Shown here: positions 17,513 through 25,237 of the stretch, one piece after another
Position numbering within the stretch: the first letter of the stretch is position 1
Layout: each line of letters starts with the position of its first letter
Assembly (NCBI GenBank): GCA_037045585.1
Contig: JBAOIR010000004.1
Location: forward strand, 124,001-188,000
Reading direction: 5' to 3'
Origin: SSF14 sp037045585
GTDB lineage: Bacteria > Actinomycetota > Acidimicrobiia > Acidimicrobiales > Microtrichaceae
Length of the DNA stretch: 64,000 bases
Made by a program: the position numbers and the translations under genes
Notes under the pieces: model-generated
Told to the model about the DNA's origin: nothing
The model's database searches: none
Seen by the model: the letters and a program-made list of their open reading frames with translations, nothing else

Positions 17513-18850
17513 ATGAGTGACGTTGGGACGCTGGCGACGCTGCCGGATCCAACCCTGGTCGAGGAGAAGAACTCGATCAGCTTCCGGTTCGGACGCCGTA
17601 CCTGGCTCGCCATCGGTGCCCTGACCCTGGTCACCGGCGTGCTGGCGATGACCGCAACGTTCTTCCTGCCCAAGCAGTACGTCGTGTCCCGTTCGTTCCT
17701 GATCATGTCGGGCAACAACCCCAACGACAACGACACGCTCATCCGCGCGTTCGAGGAGATCATGGCCGACAAGGGCTTCGCCGCCGAGATCAAGGCGAAG
17801 ACCGGGCTCAAGCTTCCGGCTGAGACGATCAAGGCGATGATCTCGCCGAGCCGCCCGCCGGCCGCCGCCACCATCAAGGTGTCGGTGCGTTCCACGAAGA
17901 TGGCCGAGGCGGACAAGGTCTCGGCGGCGATCGTTCCCACGCTGACCGAGGTCGTCGAGAGCGGTCAGCGCAACCTGCCCATCGAGGAGCGCATCTCCGG
18001 CCCGATCGTCCAGGAGATCTTCAACCGCCCGATCCGTGAGGAGGAGTTCGTGCCCTGGTGGGTCGGCCTCTTCAGCGGCGCTTCCATTGCGTTCCTCATC
18101 GCCTTCGTCGTCGCGGCGTTCCGCCAGTACCGCAAGCCGGTCATCAGCTCGGCGCGTGACGTCGGCGATGCGCTCGACCTCCCGGTGCTCGCCCGGATCA
18201 TGGCGGTCGGGGACGGTCGCAGCACCAATCCCCAGGACGCCGTGCTCGGCATGCTCTCGGCGATCGAGCGGCTCGGAGCGTCGGGCCCGATCCATCGTCT
18301 GGTGGTCGTGGGCCCCGATTCCGACGTCGAACGCTCCAAGCTCGTGCTGGCGCTCGGGTGTGCCATCGCCCGCAACTTCGACCAGCCTGTCGCGCTGATC
18401 GACGCCGACCTCGAGAACGCCTCGCTCACCAAGCTGATCGGCGCCTCCGACGAGCCCGGGCTCGCCGAGTGCCTGACCGGTGACCTCCGGGTCGATCAGA
18501 CGCTCCTCCGCCTGGAGAACGGCCACACCCCGCAGCTCCTCGACGGCATGGTTCCGCCGTCCGGCATGATCCGGGTCATGCCCGCCGGCATCAACCGAGG
18601 TGGGTCCCTCCTTCGCATGCGCTCCAACCTCCATCAGGTGCTCGGGGCGATGTCGGGCAAGTACGTGGTCGTCGTCGACGGCCCGCAGGTGCCGGGTCCG
18701 GTGCCGGTCACCCAGCTGCTGTCGATGGCCGATGCCACGATCGTCGTGGTGACCGAGGGCGGGACGTCGATCCGCGATGCCCGGTTCACGGGCAACGCCC
18801 TGCGGTCGAACACCACGAACCCCGTCGGCGCCGTCGTCCTCCGCAAGTAG
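17513..18850 (+). CDS. Wzz/BY-kinase-like polysaccharide protein with eroded P-loop
   Basis: 445 aa. Transmembrane helices at about residues 31-51 and 181-202 bracket an extracytoplasmic Wzz-type chain-length domain. The C-terminal cytoplasmic part resembles a Wzc/CpsD ATPase domain: Walker A' ALIDADLENASLTKLIG near 295, MVPPSGMIRVMPAG, and Walker B VVVVDGP near 386. The usual GxxxxGKST loop is replaced by VVGPDSDVERSKLVL (residues 265-279), with no GK[ST], and there is no tyrosine-rich tail. It may regulate polymer length without kinase activity. It opens a three-gene polysaccharide module. Start at ATG 17513; earlier in-frame ATGs lack good support. Confidence 0.78.
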   Translation: MSDVGTLATLPDPTLVEEKNSISFRFGRRTWLAIGALTLVTGVLAMTATFFLPKQYVVSRSFLIMSGNNPNDNDTLIRAFEEIMADKGFAAEIKAKTGLKLPAETIKAMISPSRPPAAATIKVSVRSTKMAEADKVSAAIVPTLTEVVESGQRNLPIEERISGPIVQEIFNRPIREEEFVPWWVGLFSGASIAFLIAFVVAAFRQYRKPVISSARDVGDALDLPVLARIMAVGDGRSTNPQDAVLGMLSAIERLGASGPIHRLVVVGPDSDVERSKLVLALGCAIARNFDQPVALIDADLENASLTKLIGASDEPGLAECLTGDLRVDQTLLRLENGHTPQLLDGMVPPSGMIRVMPAGINRGGSLLRMRSNLHQVLGAMSGKYVVVVDGPQVPGPVPVTQLLSMADATIVVVTEGGTSIRDARFTGNALRSNTTNPVGAVVLRK

Positions 18851-19056
18851 GACGTCATCGGCCGTCCAGGTCGACGTAATGACTGTGCAAATGCCCCGCG
18901 AATCAGGGGTGAACGGCGTTCGATGAGCAATTGTGACCCTTGAGTTTGACTTGAGGGCGTGCTTAGCTTCACCAGTACTGGGGTGTGTGCAGCTCGTGGT
19001 CGTCGGGGGGTAGTCCGTCGGCCCGAACGCGCAATGTCGATATCAGGAGCTGGTGA

Positions 19057-20547
19057 ATGTTGCGGGTCACTGCGGTTGGGAGTGAAGAGGCGGCGCTGAA
19101 GTCGGTCGACGACGCGGTGGCGACTCGGCCCGACCTCGCACTGGTCCGGCCGCCCGACGAGGCTGCTCGTCCGGCCCCGGCGACCCAGGCCCAACGGCGT
19201 GGCATCGGCGCCTGGACGTGGGTGTTCGGTGTGGCCATCGACGCCGCCGTCATCGCCGGCGTGCCGCTGGTCTGGAACCTCACGATCGGTCAGCCCGGCC
19301 TTCGCAAGCTGGTGTTCCTCTACACCTGCATCGCCGTGGTGCTGCTGATCCCGACCCATCGCAGCGGTCGACTCGTTCCTCGGGCGAGCGAGCTCATCGG
19401 TTCGGTCCTCGTCCGGTTGACGTTCGCCCCGGTGATCGCCGTGGTGCTCACCTGGTGGATCTACCTGATCGACAAGTCGGTGCTGGTGAAGCTCGTCGGC
19501 ATCACCGTTCCCCTCGTGCTCGTGGGCCGCCTGGTGTCCACCAAGGTCGCTCACGCCGTCCGCTCCCGGGGGTACGACCTCGAGGACACGATCATCGTCG
19601 GCGCCGGTTCGGTCGGCCGTGACCTTGCCGCCGCCATGGACCAGAACCCCGATTGCGGTCTGCTGCCCGTCGGTTTCGTCGACCGGTTCGAGGAGCGCCT
19701 GTCGCACCCGCTGATCGGCCGCCCCGAGGATCTCCTGGCCATCCTGGAGGAGACCCAGGTGCGCCACGTCGTGCTCGGGTTCGGCGGCGCCACCGAGACC
19801 GAGCTCGTCGGGTACGTGCGCGAGTGCGCCCACCTGCCGGTGCAGTTCTATACCGTTCCCCGGTTCTTCGAGTTGGGCGTGTCCGCCGGGCAGGGTGGCT
19901 TCGAGGTCGACGGCTTCGCCATCACGCCGCTGGGTCGTCCGGGCCGCCAGCACCTCATGTGGCCGCTCAAGCGTGCGTTCGACGTCGCCGTGTCCGGCTT
20001 CGTGCTCCTGGCCGTGTCGCCCGTCTATCTGGCGTGCGCGCTGGCGGTGAAGCTCACGAGCCCCGGCCCGGTGTACTTCCGCCAGGTCCGCGTCAGTGTC
20101 GACCACGTGCCCTTCGACATCTTGAAGTTCCGCACCATGAAGTACGTGGCCGACCCGCAGAAGCAGGCCGAACTCGACCAGCGGGCGCAGGCCGTGAACC
20201 TCGACGACGACCGGATCACGCCGATCGGCAAGTTCCTCCGCAAGTCGCACCTCGACGAACTCCCGCAGCTGCTCAACGTGCTCAAGGGCGAGATGTCGAT
20301 CGTCGGTCCCCGGCCCGAGCGGCCCTACTTCGTCGACCAGCACACTGCGACGATCGAGGGGTACGCCCATCGTCACCGGGTGCCGGCCGGCATCACGGGT
20401 TGGGCGCAGGTCAACGGCTTCTGGGGTGACTCGTCACTCGAGGCCCGGGTTCGCCTGGACAACCGGTACATCGAGAACTGGACGCCGTGGCGTGACCTCG
20501 TGATCGGGCTTCGAACCATCCCGACGCTGCTCGGCAAGCGTCGTTGA
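19057..20547 (+). CDS. Polyprenyl glycosylphosphotransferase (undecaprenyl-phosphate sugar transferase)
   Basis: Starts a polysaccharide repeat unit by moving a sugar-1-phosphate onto undecaprenyl phosphate. 496 aa. The N-terminal half has four or five transmembrane helices and a CoA-binding-like Rossmann region (TIIVGAGSVGRDLA). The catalytic C-terminus has WPLKRAFDVAVSG, SPGPVYFRQVRV, FDILKFRTM, HLDELPQLLNVLKGEM, VGPRPERP and GITGWAQVNG, all bacterial sugar transferase signatures. 206 bases separate it from the Wzz-like gene, enough for its own promoter. Its last bases overlap the next gene. Confidence 0.93.
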   Translation: MLRVTAVGSEEAALKSVDDAVATRPDLALVRPPDEAARPAPATQAQRRGIGAWTWVFGVAIDAAVIAGVPLVWNLTIGQPGLRKLVFLYTCIAVVLLIPTHRSGRLVPRASELIGSVLVRLTFAPVIAVVLTWWIYLIDKSVLVKLVGITVPLVLVGRLVSTKVAHAVRSRGYDLEDTIIVGAGSVGRDLAAAMDQNPDCGLLPVGFVDRFEERLSHPLIGRPEDLLAILEETQVRHVVLGFGGATETELVGYVRECAHLPVQFYTVPRFFELGVSAGQGGFEVDGFAITPLGRPGRQHLMWPLKRAFDVAVSGFVLLAVSPVYLACALAVKLTSPGPVYFRQVRVSVDHVPFDILKFRTMKYVADPQKQAELDQRAQAVNLDDDRITPIGKFLRKSHLDELPQLLNVLKGEMSIVGPRPERPYFVDQHTATIEGYAHRHRVPAGITGWAQVNGFWGDSSLEARVRLDNRYIENWTPWRDLVIGLRTIPTLLGKRR

Positions 20548-21560
20548 GTCTGATCCGAAGCGACCGAGGCCATCAGCAGCTCGTCTCGGTCGTCGTTCCG
20601 ACGCTCAACGAGGAACGTTCGATCAGCATCTGCCTCGACGCGGTGCTGGCGCAGACGTGGCGCAACATCGAGGTTCTCGTCGTCGACGGAGGCTCCGACG
20701 ACCTGACCTGCCGGCTCGTCGAGGAGTACGCCACGGTCGACCCGCGGGTGCGACTCGTGCACAATCCGCGTCGCACCCAGGCGGCCGCGATGAACACGGC
20801 GGTCGAGCACGTGACGTCGCCGTGGCTCGTCCGCGTCGACGCCCACAGCACCGTGCCCAGCAATTACGTCGAACTCATCATGGAGCACCTCCCGGAGGGC
20901 CGGTGGGGCGGCGTGGGCGGTCGCAAGGACGGGGTGGCCACCACAGTGCAGGGACGGGCCATCGCTGCGGCGCTCGGTTCGCGGTTCGGTGTCGGCAACT
21001 CGACGTACCACCACGGCGTCGAACCCCAGGAGGTCGACCACATTCCCTTCGGTGCGTACCCCGTCGCCGTCATTCGCGACGTGGGTGGCTGGGACGAGGC
21101 GATCACCGCCAACGAGGACTTCGAGTTCGACTACCGGGTGCGGCAGTCGGGTCGGGCGCTCCTGTTCGACCCGCGCATCGTCATCTTCTGGCAGACGCGC
21201 CAGGACGTCGGCGCGTTCTTCCAGCAGTATCGCCGCTACGGGCAGGGCAAGGCGCTCGTCTTGGCCAAGCATCCCAACTCGGCGTCGCCGCGACACCTGT
21301 TGCCCGCCGCTGTCGTCGGCGCGCTCGCCGCTGCGGTGGCGATCTCCCCGCTCAAGCCGCGTTGGGCCCTCTCGATCCTCGCTCCGTACGTCGGCATCCT
21401 GGCCGTAGCGACCGTCACCGTCTCGCCCACGCTCGTGGTGTCCGAGTCCCAACGGTGGTTGCCGGCGGCGTTCGCCGCGATGCACCTCGGCTACGGCCTC
21501 GGCTTCTGGGAAGGTGCGATCCGTCGCATCGTCTCGGGGTCGCGTGGGCGGGTACGGTAG
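20544..21560 (+). CDS. Family 2 glycosyltransferase (ExoA/succinoglycan-type)
   Basis: 338 aa; TTG start overlapping the preceding stop. GT-A fold: VVVPTLNEERSISICLDAV, LVVDGGSDD, RVDAHSTV (in the place of DxD), then ANEDFEFDYRVRQSG (acceptor-site ED) and YRRYGQGKAL. Two C-terminal hydrophobic helices (about 258-275 and 280-300) anchor it to the inner membrane. It probably extends the lipid-linked sugar made by the upstream transferase. Sugar specificity cannot be read from sequence. Confidence 0.88.
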   Translation: MSLIRSDRGHQQLVSVVVPTLNEERSISICLDAVLAQTWRNIEVLVVDGGSDDLTCRLVEEYATVDPRVRLVHNPRRTQAAAMNTAVEHVTSPWLVRVDAHSTVPSNYVELIMEHLPEGRWGGVGGRKDGVATTVQGRAIAAALGSRFGVGNSTYHHGVEPQEVDHIPFGAYPVAVIRDVGGWDEAITANEDFEFDYRVRQSGRALLFDPRIVIFWQTRQDVGAFFQQYRRYGQGKALVLAKHPNSASPRHLLPAAVVGALAAAVAISPLKPRWALSILAPYVGILAVATVTVSPTLVVSESQRWLPAAFAAMHLGYGLGFWEGAIRRIVSGSRGRVR

Positions 21561-21570
21561 GGCCCGTCCG

Positions 21571-21643
21571 TCGCGGGTAGTTCAATTGGTAGAACACCGG
21601 ACTTTGAATCCGGTTGTTGTGGGTTCGAGTCCCGCCCCGCGAA
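21571..21643 (+). tRNA. tRNA-Gln (anticodon TTG)
   Basis: Complete cloverleaf: acceptor stem 21571-21577 with 21636-21642 (TCGCGGG/CCCGCGA), D arm GTTC/GAAC with GG in the loop, anticodon stem CCGGA/TCCGG around loop CTTTGAA giving anticodon TTG, a 5-base variable loop, T arm GTGGG/CCCGC with TTCGAGT loop, discriminator A. CCA is not encoded. It lies between the glycosyltransferase and glmU. Confidence 0.95.
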
Positions 21644-21688
21644 CCCGTTGGAGATACCCGTGAAACGCAGTGAGGATGATCAGCCGAC

Positions 21689-22798
21689 GTGAGCGACCCT
21701 GAGACCCAACGCCCCCTTTACGCCGTCGTGTTGGCGGCCGGCGAGGGTTCCCGCATGAAGTCGGAGCGGCCGAAGCCGCTCCACCGGTTGTGCGGCAAGC
21801 CGATGCTGGCGTACGTGCTCGAGTCGCTGGCCACCTGCCACGCCGACCGTGCTGCCATCGTGGTCGGTCACAAGGGCGAGTGGGTCACGAAGAAGATCGC
21901 CGAGGAGAACGTCGGCGTCGCGTTGGAGTTCGTCGAGCAGGCGGTGCAACGCGGCACCGGCGACGCCGCCCTGATCGGCCTGTCGGGTCTCCCCGACGAC
22001 CTCGACGACGACAGTGACGTCATCGTCCTGCCGGGCGACACACCCTTGCTCACCGCCGCCACCATCGGCCGTTTGGTCGAACAGCATCGGGCGACCGACG
22101 TGGCGGCGACGGTCCTCACGGCAGTGCTCGACGATCCCTCGGGCTACGGCCGGGTGGTCCGTGGGCGCAACGATCGTGTGGTTCGTATCGTCGAACACGG
22201 GGACGCGACTCCCGAGCAGCTGGAGATCAACGAGATCAACACGTCGATCTACTGCTTCAAGCGCTCGTTGCTCGCGCCGGCACTGCGTCGCCTGAATCCC
22301 GACAACGCGCAGGGCGAGTACTACCTGACCGACGTCGTGGCAGTGCTGGCCGAGGCCGGCCACTCGGTCGACACCGTCATCGCCCCGTCCGCCGCCGAGG
22401 CGTCGGGCGTCAACGACCGCCTCCAGCTCGCCCTCGCCGAGTCGGAGATGCGGCGCCGCACCAACGAGGCCCTGCTGCGTTCGGGCGTCACCATGGTCGA
22501 TCCGGCCAGCACGTTCGTCGACACCACCGTGCAGGTCGGCCGCGACGTCACGCTCTTCCCCGGCGTGATGCTGCAGGGCTCGACCGTCGTCGGCGACGGC
22601 ACGGAGCTGGGGCCGAACACTCGGCTCGTCGACTGCCGCGTCGGCGCCAACGCCGTCATCGAGGAGACGACGGCCCGGCGGGCCGTCATCGGCGACGAAT
22701 CTCACGTCGGCCCGTACGCCGTCCTCGCTCCCGGCAGCGAGGTGGCGTCCGGCGTCGACACCGGACCGTTCTACAATTCGGCCGCGCCGTCGGCCTGA
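21689..22798 (+). CDS. glmU: UDP-GlcNAc pyrophosphorylase (GlmU N-terminal function), acetyltransferase part missing
   Basis: 369 aa from a GTG. The uridylyltransferase domain is complete: VVLAAGEGSRMKSERPKPLH, EQAVQRGTGDA, LPGDTPLL, EINEINTSIYCF and NAQGEYYLTDV. A short left-handed beta-helix begins near residue 255 (VDPASTFVDTTVQVGRDV). The protein stops at GPFYNSAAPSA, at the point where E. coli GlmU would continue into the KAGHLTYLGD acetyl-CoA and glucosamine-phosphate site. prs begins 15 bases later, so there is no room for the missing 90 or so residues. It should still make UDP-GlcNAc from GlcNAc-1-phosphate and UTP. Acetylation would need another protein. Confidence 0.92.
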   Translation: MSDPETQRPLYAVVLAAGEGSRMKSERPKPLHRLCGKPMLAYVLESLATCHADRAAIVVGHKGEWVTKKIAEENVGVALEFVEQAVQRGTGDAALIGLSGLPDDLDDDSDVIVLPGDTPLLTAATIGRLVEQHRATDVAATVLTAVLDDPSGYGRVVRGRNDRVVRIVEHGDATPEQLEINEINTSIYCFKRSLLAPALRRLNPDNAQGEYYLTDVVAVLAEAGHSVDTVIAPSAAEASGVNDRLQLALAESEMRRRTNEALLRSGVTMVDPASTFVDTTVQVGRDVTLFPGVMLQGSTVVGDGTELGPNTRLVDCRVGANAVIEETTARRAVIGDESHVGPYAVLAPGSEVASGVDTGPFYNSAAPSA

Positions 22799-22813
22799 AG
22801 GGGAAGCCAGCTC

Positions 22814-23797
22814 ATGGAGCTCATCACCAAGAAGCGCCTGCACCTCGTGGCAGGCCGCAACAACCGAGCCCTGGCCGAGGAGGTGGCGCAGCGCCTCAGC
22901 GTCGAACTCGGGCACGTGAGCCTCTCCGAGTTCGCCAACGGCGAACTCCACTGCAAGTACGGCGACTCGATCCGTGGCGCCGACGTCTTCATCTTCCAGG
23001 GCCACTGCTCCACGTCGGACATGTCGATCAACGACGCGTTGATGGAACAGCTCATCATGGTCGACGCCGCCCGGCGTGCCTCGGCCAAGCGCATCACCGT
23101 GGTGGCGCCCTTCTACGGCTACGGCCGCCAGGACCGTAAGGCCGAGGGTCGTGAGCCCATCACCGCCAAACTCGTCGCGAACATGTTCAAGACCGCGGGC
23201 GCCAAGCGCCTCGTCTCGGTCGACCTGCACTCCGGTCAGATCCAGGGCTTCTTCGACGGCCCCGTCGACCACCTGACCGCCATGCCCGTGCTGGTCGAGT
23301 GGATGGCGAACAACCTCCGCGGTGAGCTCGTTGTCGTGTCGCCCGACGCCGGCCGCGTGAAGGTGGCCGAGCGGTACGCCAATCTGCTCCACGCCAACAT
23401 CGCGATCGTGCACAAGCGTCGGGTTCGCGGCGTCAAGAACGCTGTCGAGGCCAAAGATGTCGTCGGCGAGGTCGAGGGCAAGACGTGTGTGCTCATCGAC
23501 GACATGATCGACACCGGTGGCACGCTCGTCGCTGCGGCCGAGCAACTCGCCGAGCGCGGCGCGGCGTCGGTGTACGCGGCGGCCACCCACGGGGTGTTCA
23601 GCGGCCCGGCCATCGATCGCATCAAGAACTCGGTCCTCGAGAAGGTCGTGATCACCAACACGCTGCCGCTGCCGCCCGAGAAGCAGATCGACAAGATCGA
23701 GGTGCTGTCCGCTGCCGGCATCATCGCCGATGCGATCGACGCCGTGTTCGAGGACACGTCCGTCTCCGACATCTTCGACGGACAAAATCAACATTGA
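22814..23797 (+). CDS. prs: Ribose-phosphate pyrophosphokinase (PRPP synthetase)
   Basis: Makes PRPP from ribose-5-phosphate and ATP; supplies Upp and nucleotide synthesis. 327 aa. Markers: SEFANGEL, YGYGRQDRKAEGREPI (flexible loop), VDLHSGQIQGFF, VVSPDAGRVKVAERYA and the PRPP loop VLIDDMIDTGGTL. The glmU-prs-rplY-pth order is the widely conserved bacterial one. Fifteen bases downstream of glmU and probably co-transcribed. Confidence 0.97.
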   Translation: MELITKKRLHLVAGRNNRALAEEVAQRLSVELGHVSLSEFANGELHCKYGDSIRGADVFIFQGHCSTSDMSINDALMEQLIMVDAARRASAKRITVVAPFYGYGRQDRKAEGREPITAKLVANMFKTAGAKRLVSVDLHSGQIQGFFDGPVDHLTAMPVLVEWMANNLRGELVVVSPDAGRVKVAERYANLLHANIAIVHKRRVRGVKNAVEAKDVVGEVEGKTCVLIDDMIDTGGTLVAAAEQLAERGAASVYAAATHGVFSGPAIDRIKNSVLEKVVITNTLPLPPEKQIDKIEVLSAAGIIADAIDAVFEDTSVSDIFDGQNQH

Positions 23798-23956
23798 CGG
23801 AGGCCACCTCTGGTCGAATGCCAGCCTCGTTCCTCGGCTGACCTCGACCTCCGGCATCCTTCGGCTGGTCACGGTTGGCTGCTGCGAGTATCCTTTCCCG
23901 TCGGCCCTTGCGCGTCCCCGCGCCGCCGCCACGTTCGTTTCGAGGAGTTGTTTGCT

Positions 23957-24577
23957 ATGGCTGAGGTCACCCTGACCGCCACCACTGGTCGCCCGTTGGG
24001 CTCGAGCGCTTCGCGGCGTCTGCGCGCCGAGGGCAAGATCCCCGCGACCGTGTACGGCATGGACAAGGACGCGGTGTCGGTCACGATCACTCGCTCCGAC
24101 CTCCGCAAGGCGATGACGACCGATGCGGGCGTCAACGCTCTCATCAAGCTCGAGATCGACGGCGCCGCCACCGAGTACGCCCTCGTCAAGGAGATCCAGC
24201 GTCACACGGTCCGCCGCGAGGTCACCCACCTCGACCTGCTCCGCATCGACCCCGAGATCGCGATGGTGCTCGACGTGCCGATCGTGCTCACCGGTGACGC
24301 CAAGAAGGTGTCCGGCGGCGGCGGCTTCGTCGACCAGAAGCTGTCGACGCTGCGGGTCACGGTTCGCCCCGACTCCATCCCCACGCAGCTCACGGCCGAC
24401 ATCTCGGCCATGGACGTCGAGGACGTGCTCACCATCGCCGACCTCACGCTGCCGCGGGGAGTCACGACCGAGCTCGATCCCGAGCTGCCGATCGTGACCG
24501 CTGCGCTCACCCGTGCCGCCATCGTGGCCGCCCGCGCCGCAGCGAAGGCCGAAGAGGCCGCTGCTGCGGGTGCGTAG
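23957..24577 (+). CDS. rplY: 50S ribosomal protein bL25 (CTC family)
   Basis: 206 aa, long (TL5/CTC) form. N-terminal 5S-rRNA-binding domain: LTATTGRPLGSSASRRLRAE, GKIPATVYG and HLDLLRID. The C-terminal CTC beta domain follows (VRPDSIPTQLTADISAM), and the tail is Ala/Glu-rich. ATG 23957 is preferred to the ATG three codons earlier because an AGGAG-type ribosome site sits about 10 bases upstream. The 160 bases before it probably hold a promoter. Confidence 0.95.
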   Translation: MAEVTLTATTGRPLGSSASRRLRAEGKIPATVYGMDKDAVSVTITRSDLRKAMTTDAGVNALIKLEIDGAATEYALVKEIQRHTVRREVTHLDLLRIDPEIAMVLDVPIVLTGDAKKVSGGGGFVDQKLSTLRVTVRPDSIPTQLTADISAMDVEDVLTIADLTLPRGVTTELDPELPIVTAALTRAAIVAARAAAKAEEAAAAGA

Positions 24578-24601
24578 CCTCAGCATCCGATTCGGGTGGT
24601 G

Positions 24602-25237
24602 ATGCGCCGCGGCGCACGTTCCCTCGGCGCCGCGTCGAGCGTCAAGCAGCACAACAACACACCGTGGGACCTCTTGGTCGTCGGCCTCGGCAATCCCGGG
24701 CCCAAGTACCGCGGCACCCTCCACAACGTCGGCGTCGAGGTGCTCGACCTGCTGGCCGAGCGGCATCGTGAGAAGTTCCGCAGCTCCAAGGAGCATGCGC
24801 TCGTCGCCGAGCTCCGCATCGGAGCGGCCCGTGTCGCCCTGGCGTTCCCCCAGACGTACATGAACGAGTCCGGGCGCTCGGTCGGCCCACTCGTGAAGCG
24901 GTACGGCATCGACGACCTCACCAAGCTGGTGGTCGTCCACGACGAGCTCGATCTCGATCCGGGCCGGCTCAAGGTGAAGTTGGGCGGCGGCCTGGCCGGG
25001 CACAACGGCCTCAGGTCGATCAAGGCGCACCTGCACTCCGACGAGTTCGCCCGTATCCGCATCGGTGTCGGCAAGCCGCCCGGTGGCAAGGAACGCGGCG
25101 TCGATCACGTGTTGGCACCACCGTCCAAACGCGACCGTGAGCTCATCGCCGTGTGCGTCGTGGAGGCGGCCGACGCCGTCGAGATGATGCTGAGCGACGG
25201 CATCGACGCCACGATGGCGCGCTACAACCAGCGATGA
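24602..25237 (+). CDS. pth: Peptidyl-tRNA hydrolase
   Basis: Releases tRNA from stalled peptidyl-tRNA. Core: LLVVGLGNPGPKYRGTLHN (active His in LHNVG), FPQTYMNESG, VVHDELDLDPG, GGGLAGHNGLRS and RIRIGVGKPP. The protein as open has 20 or so extra N-terminal residues before the conserved start; ATG 24602 or GTG 24596 are the available starts and the real one could be internal. The stop overlaps the start of mfd (ATGA). Confidence 0.95.
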   Translation: MRRGARSLGAASSVKQHNNTPWDLLVVGLGNPGPKYRGTLHNVGVEVLDLLAERHREKFRSSKEHALVAELRIGAARVALAFPQTYMNESGRSVGPLVKRYGIDDLTKLVVVHDELDLDPGRLKVKLGGGLAGHNGLRSIKAHLHSDEFARIRIGVGKPPGGKERGVDHVLAPPSKRDRELIAVCVVEAADAVEMMLSDGIDATMARYNQR

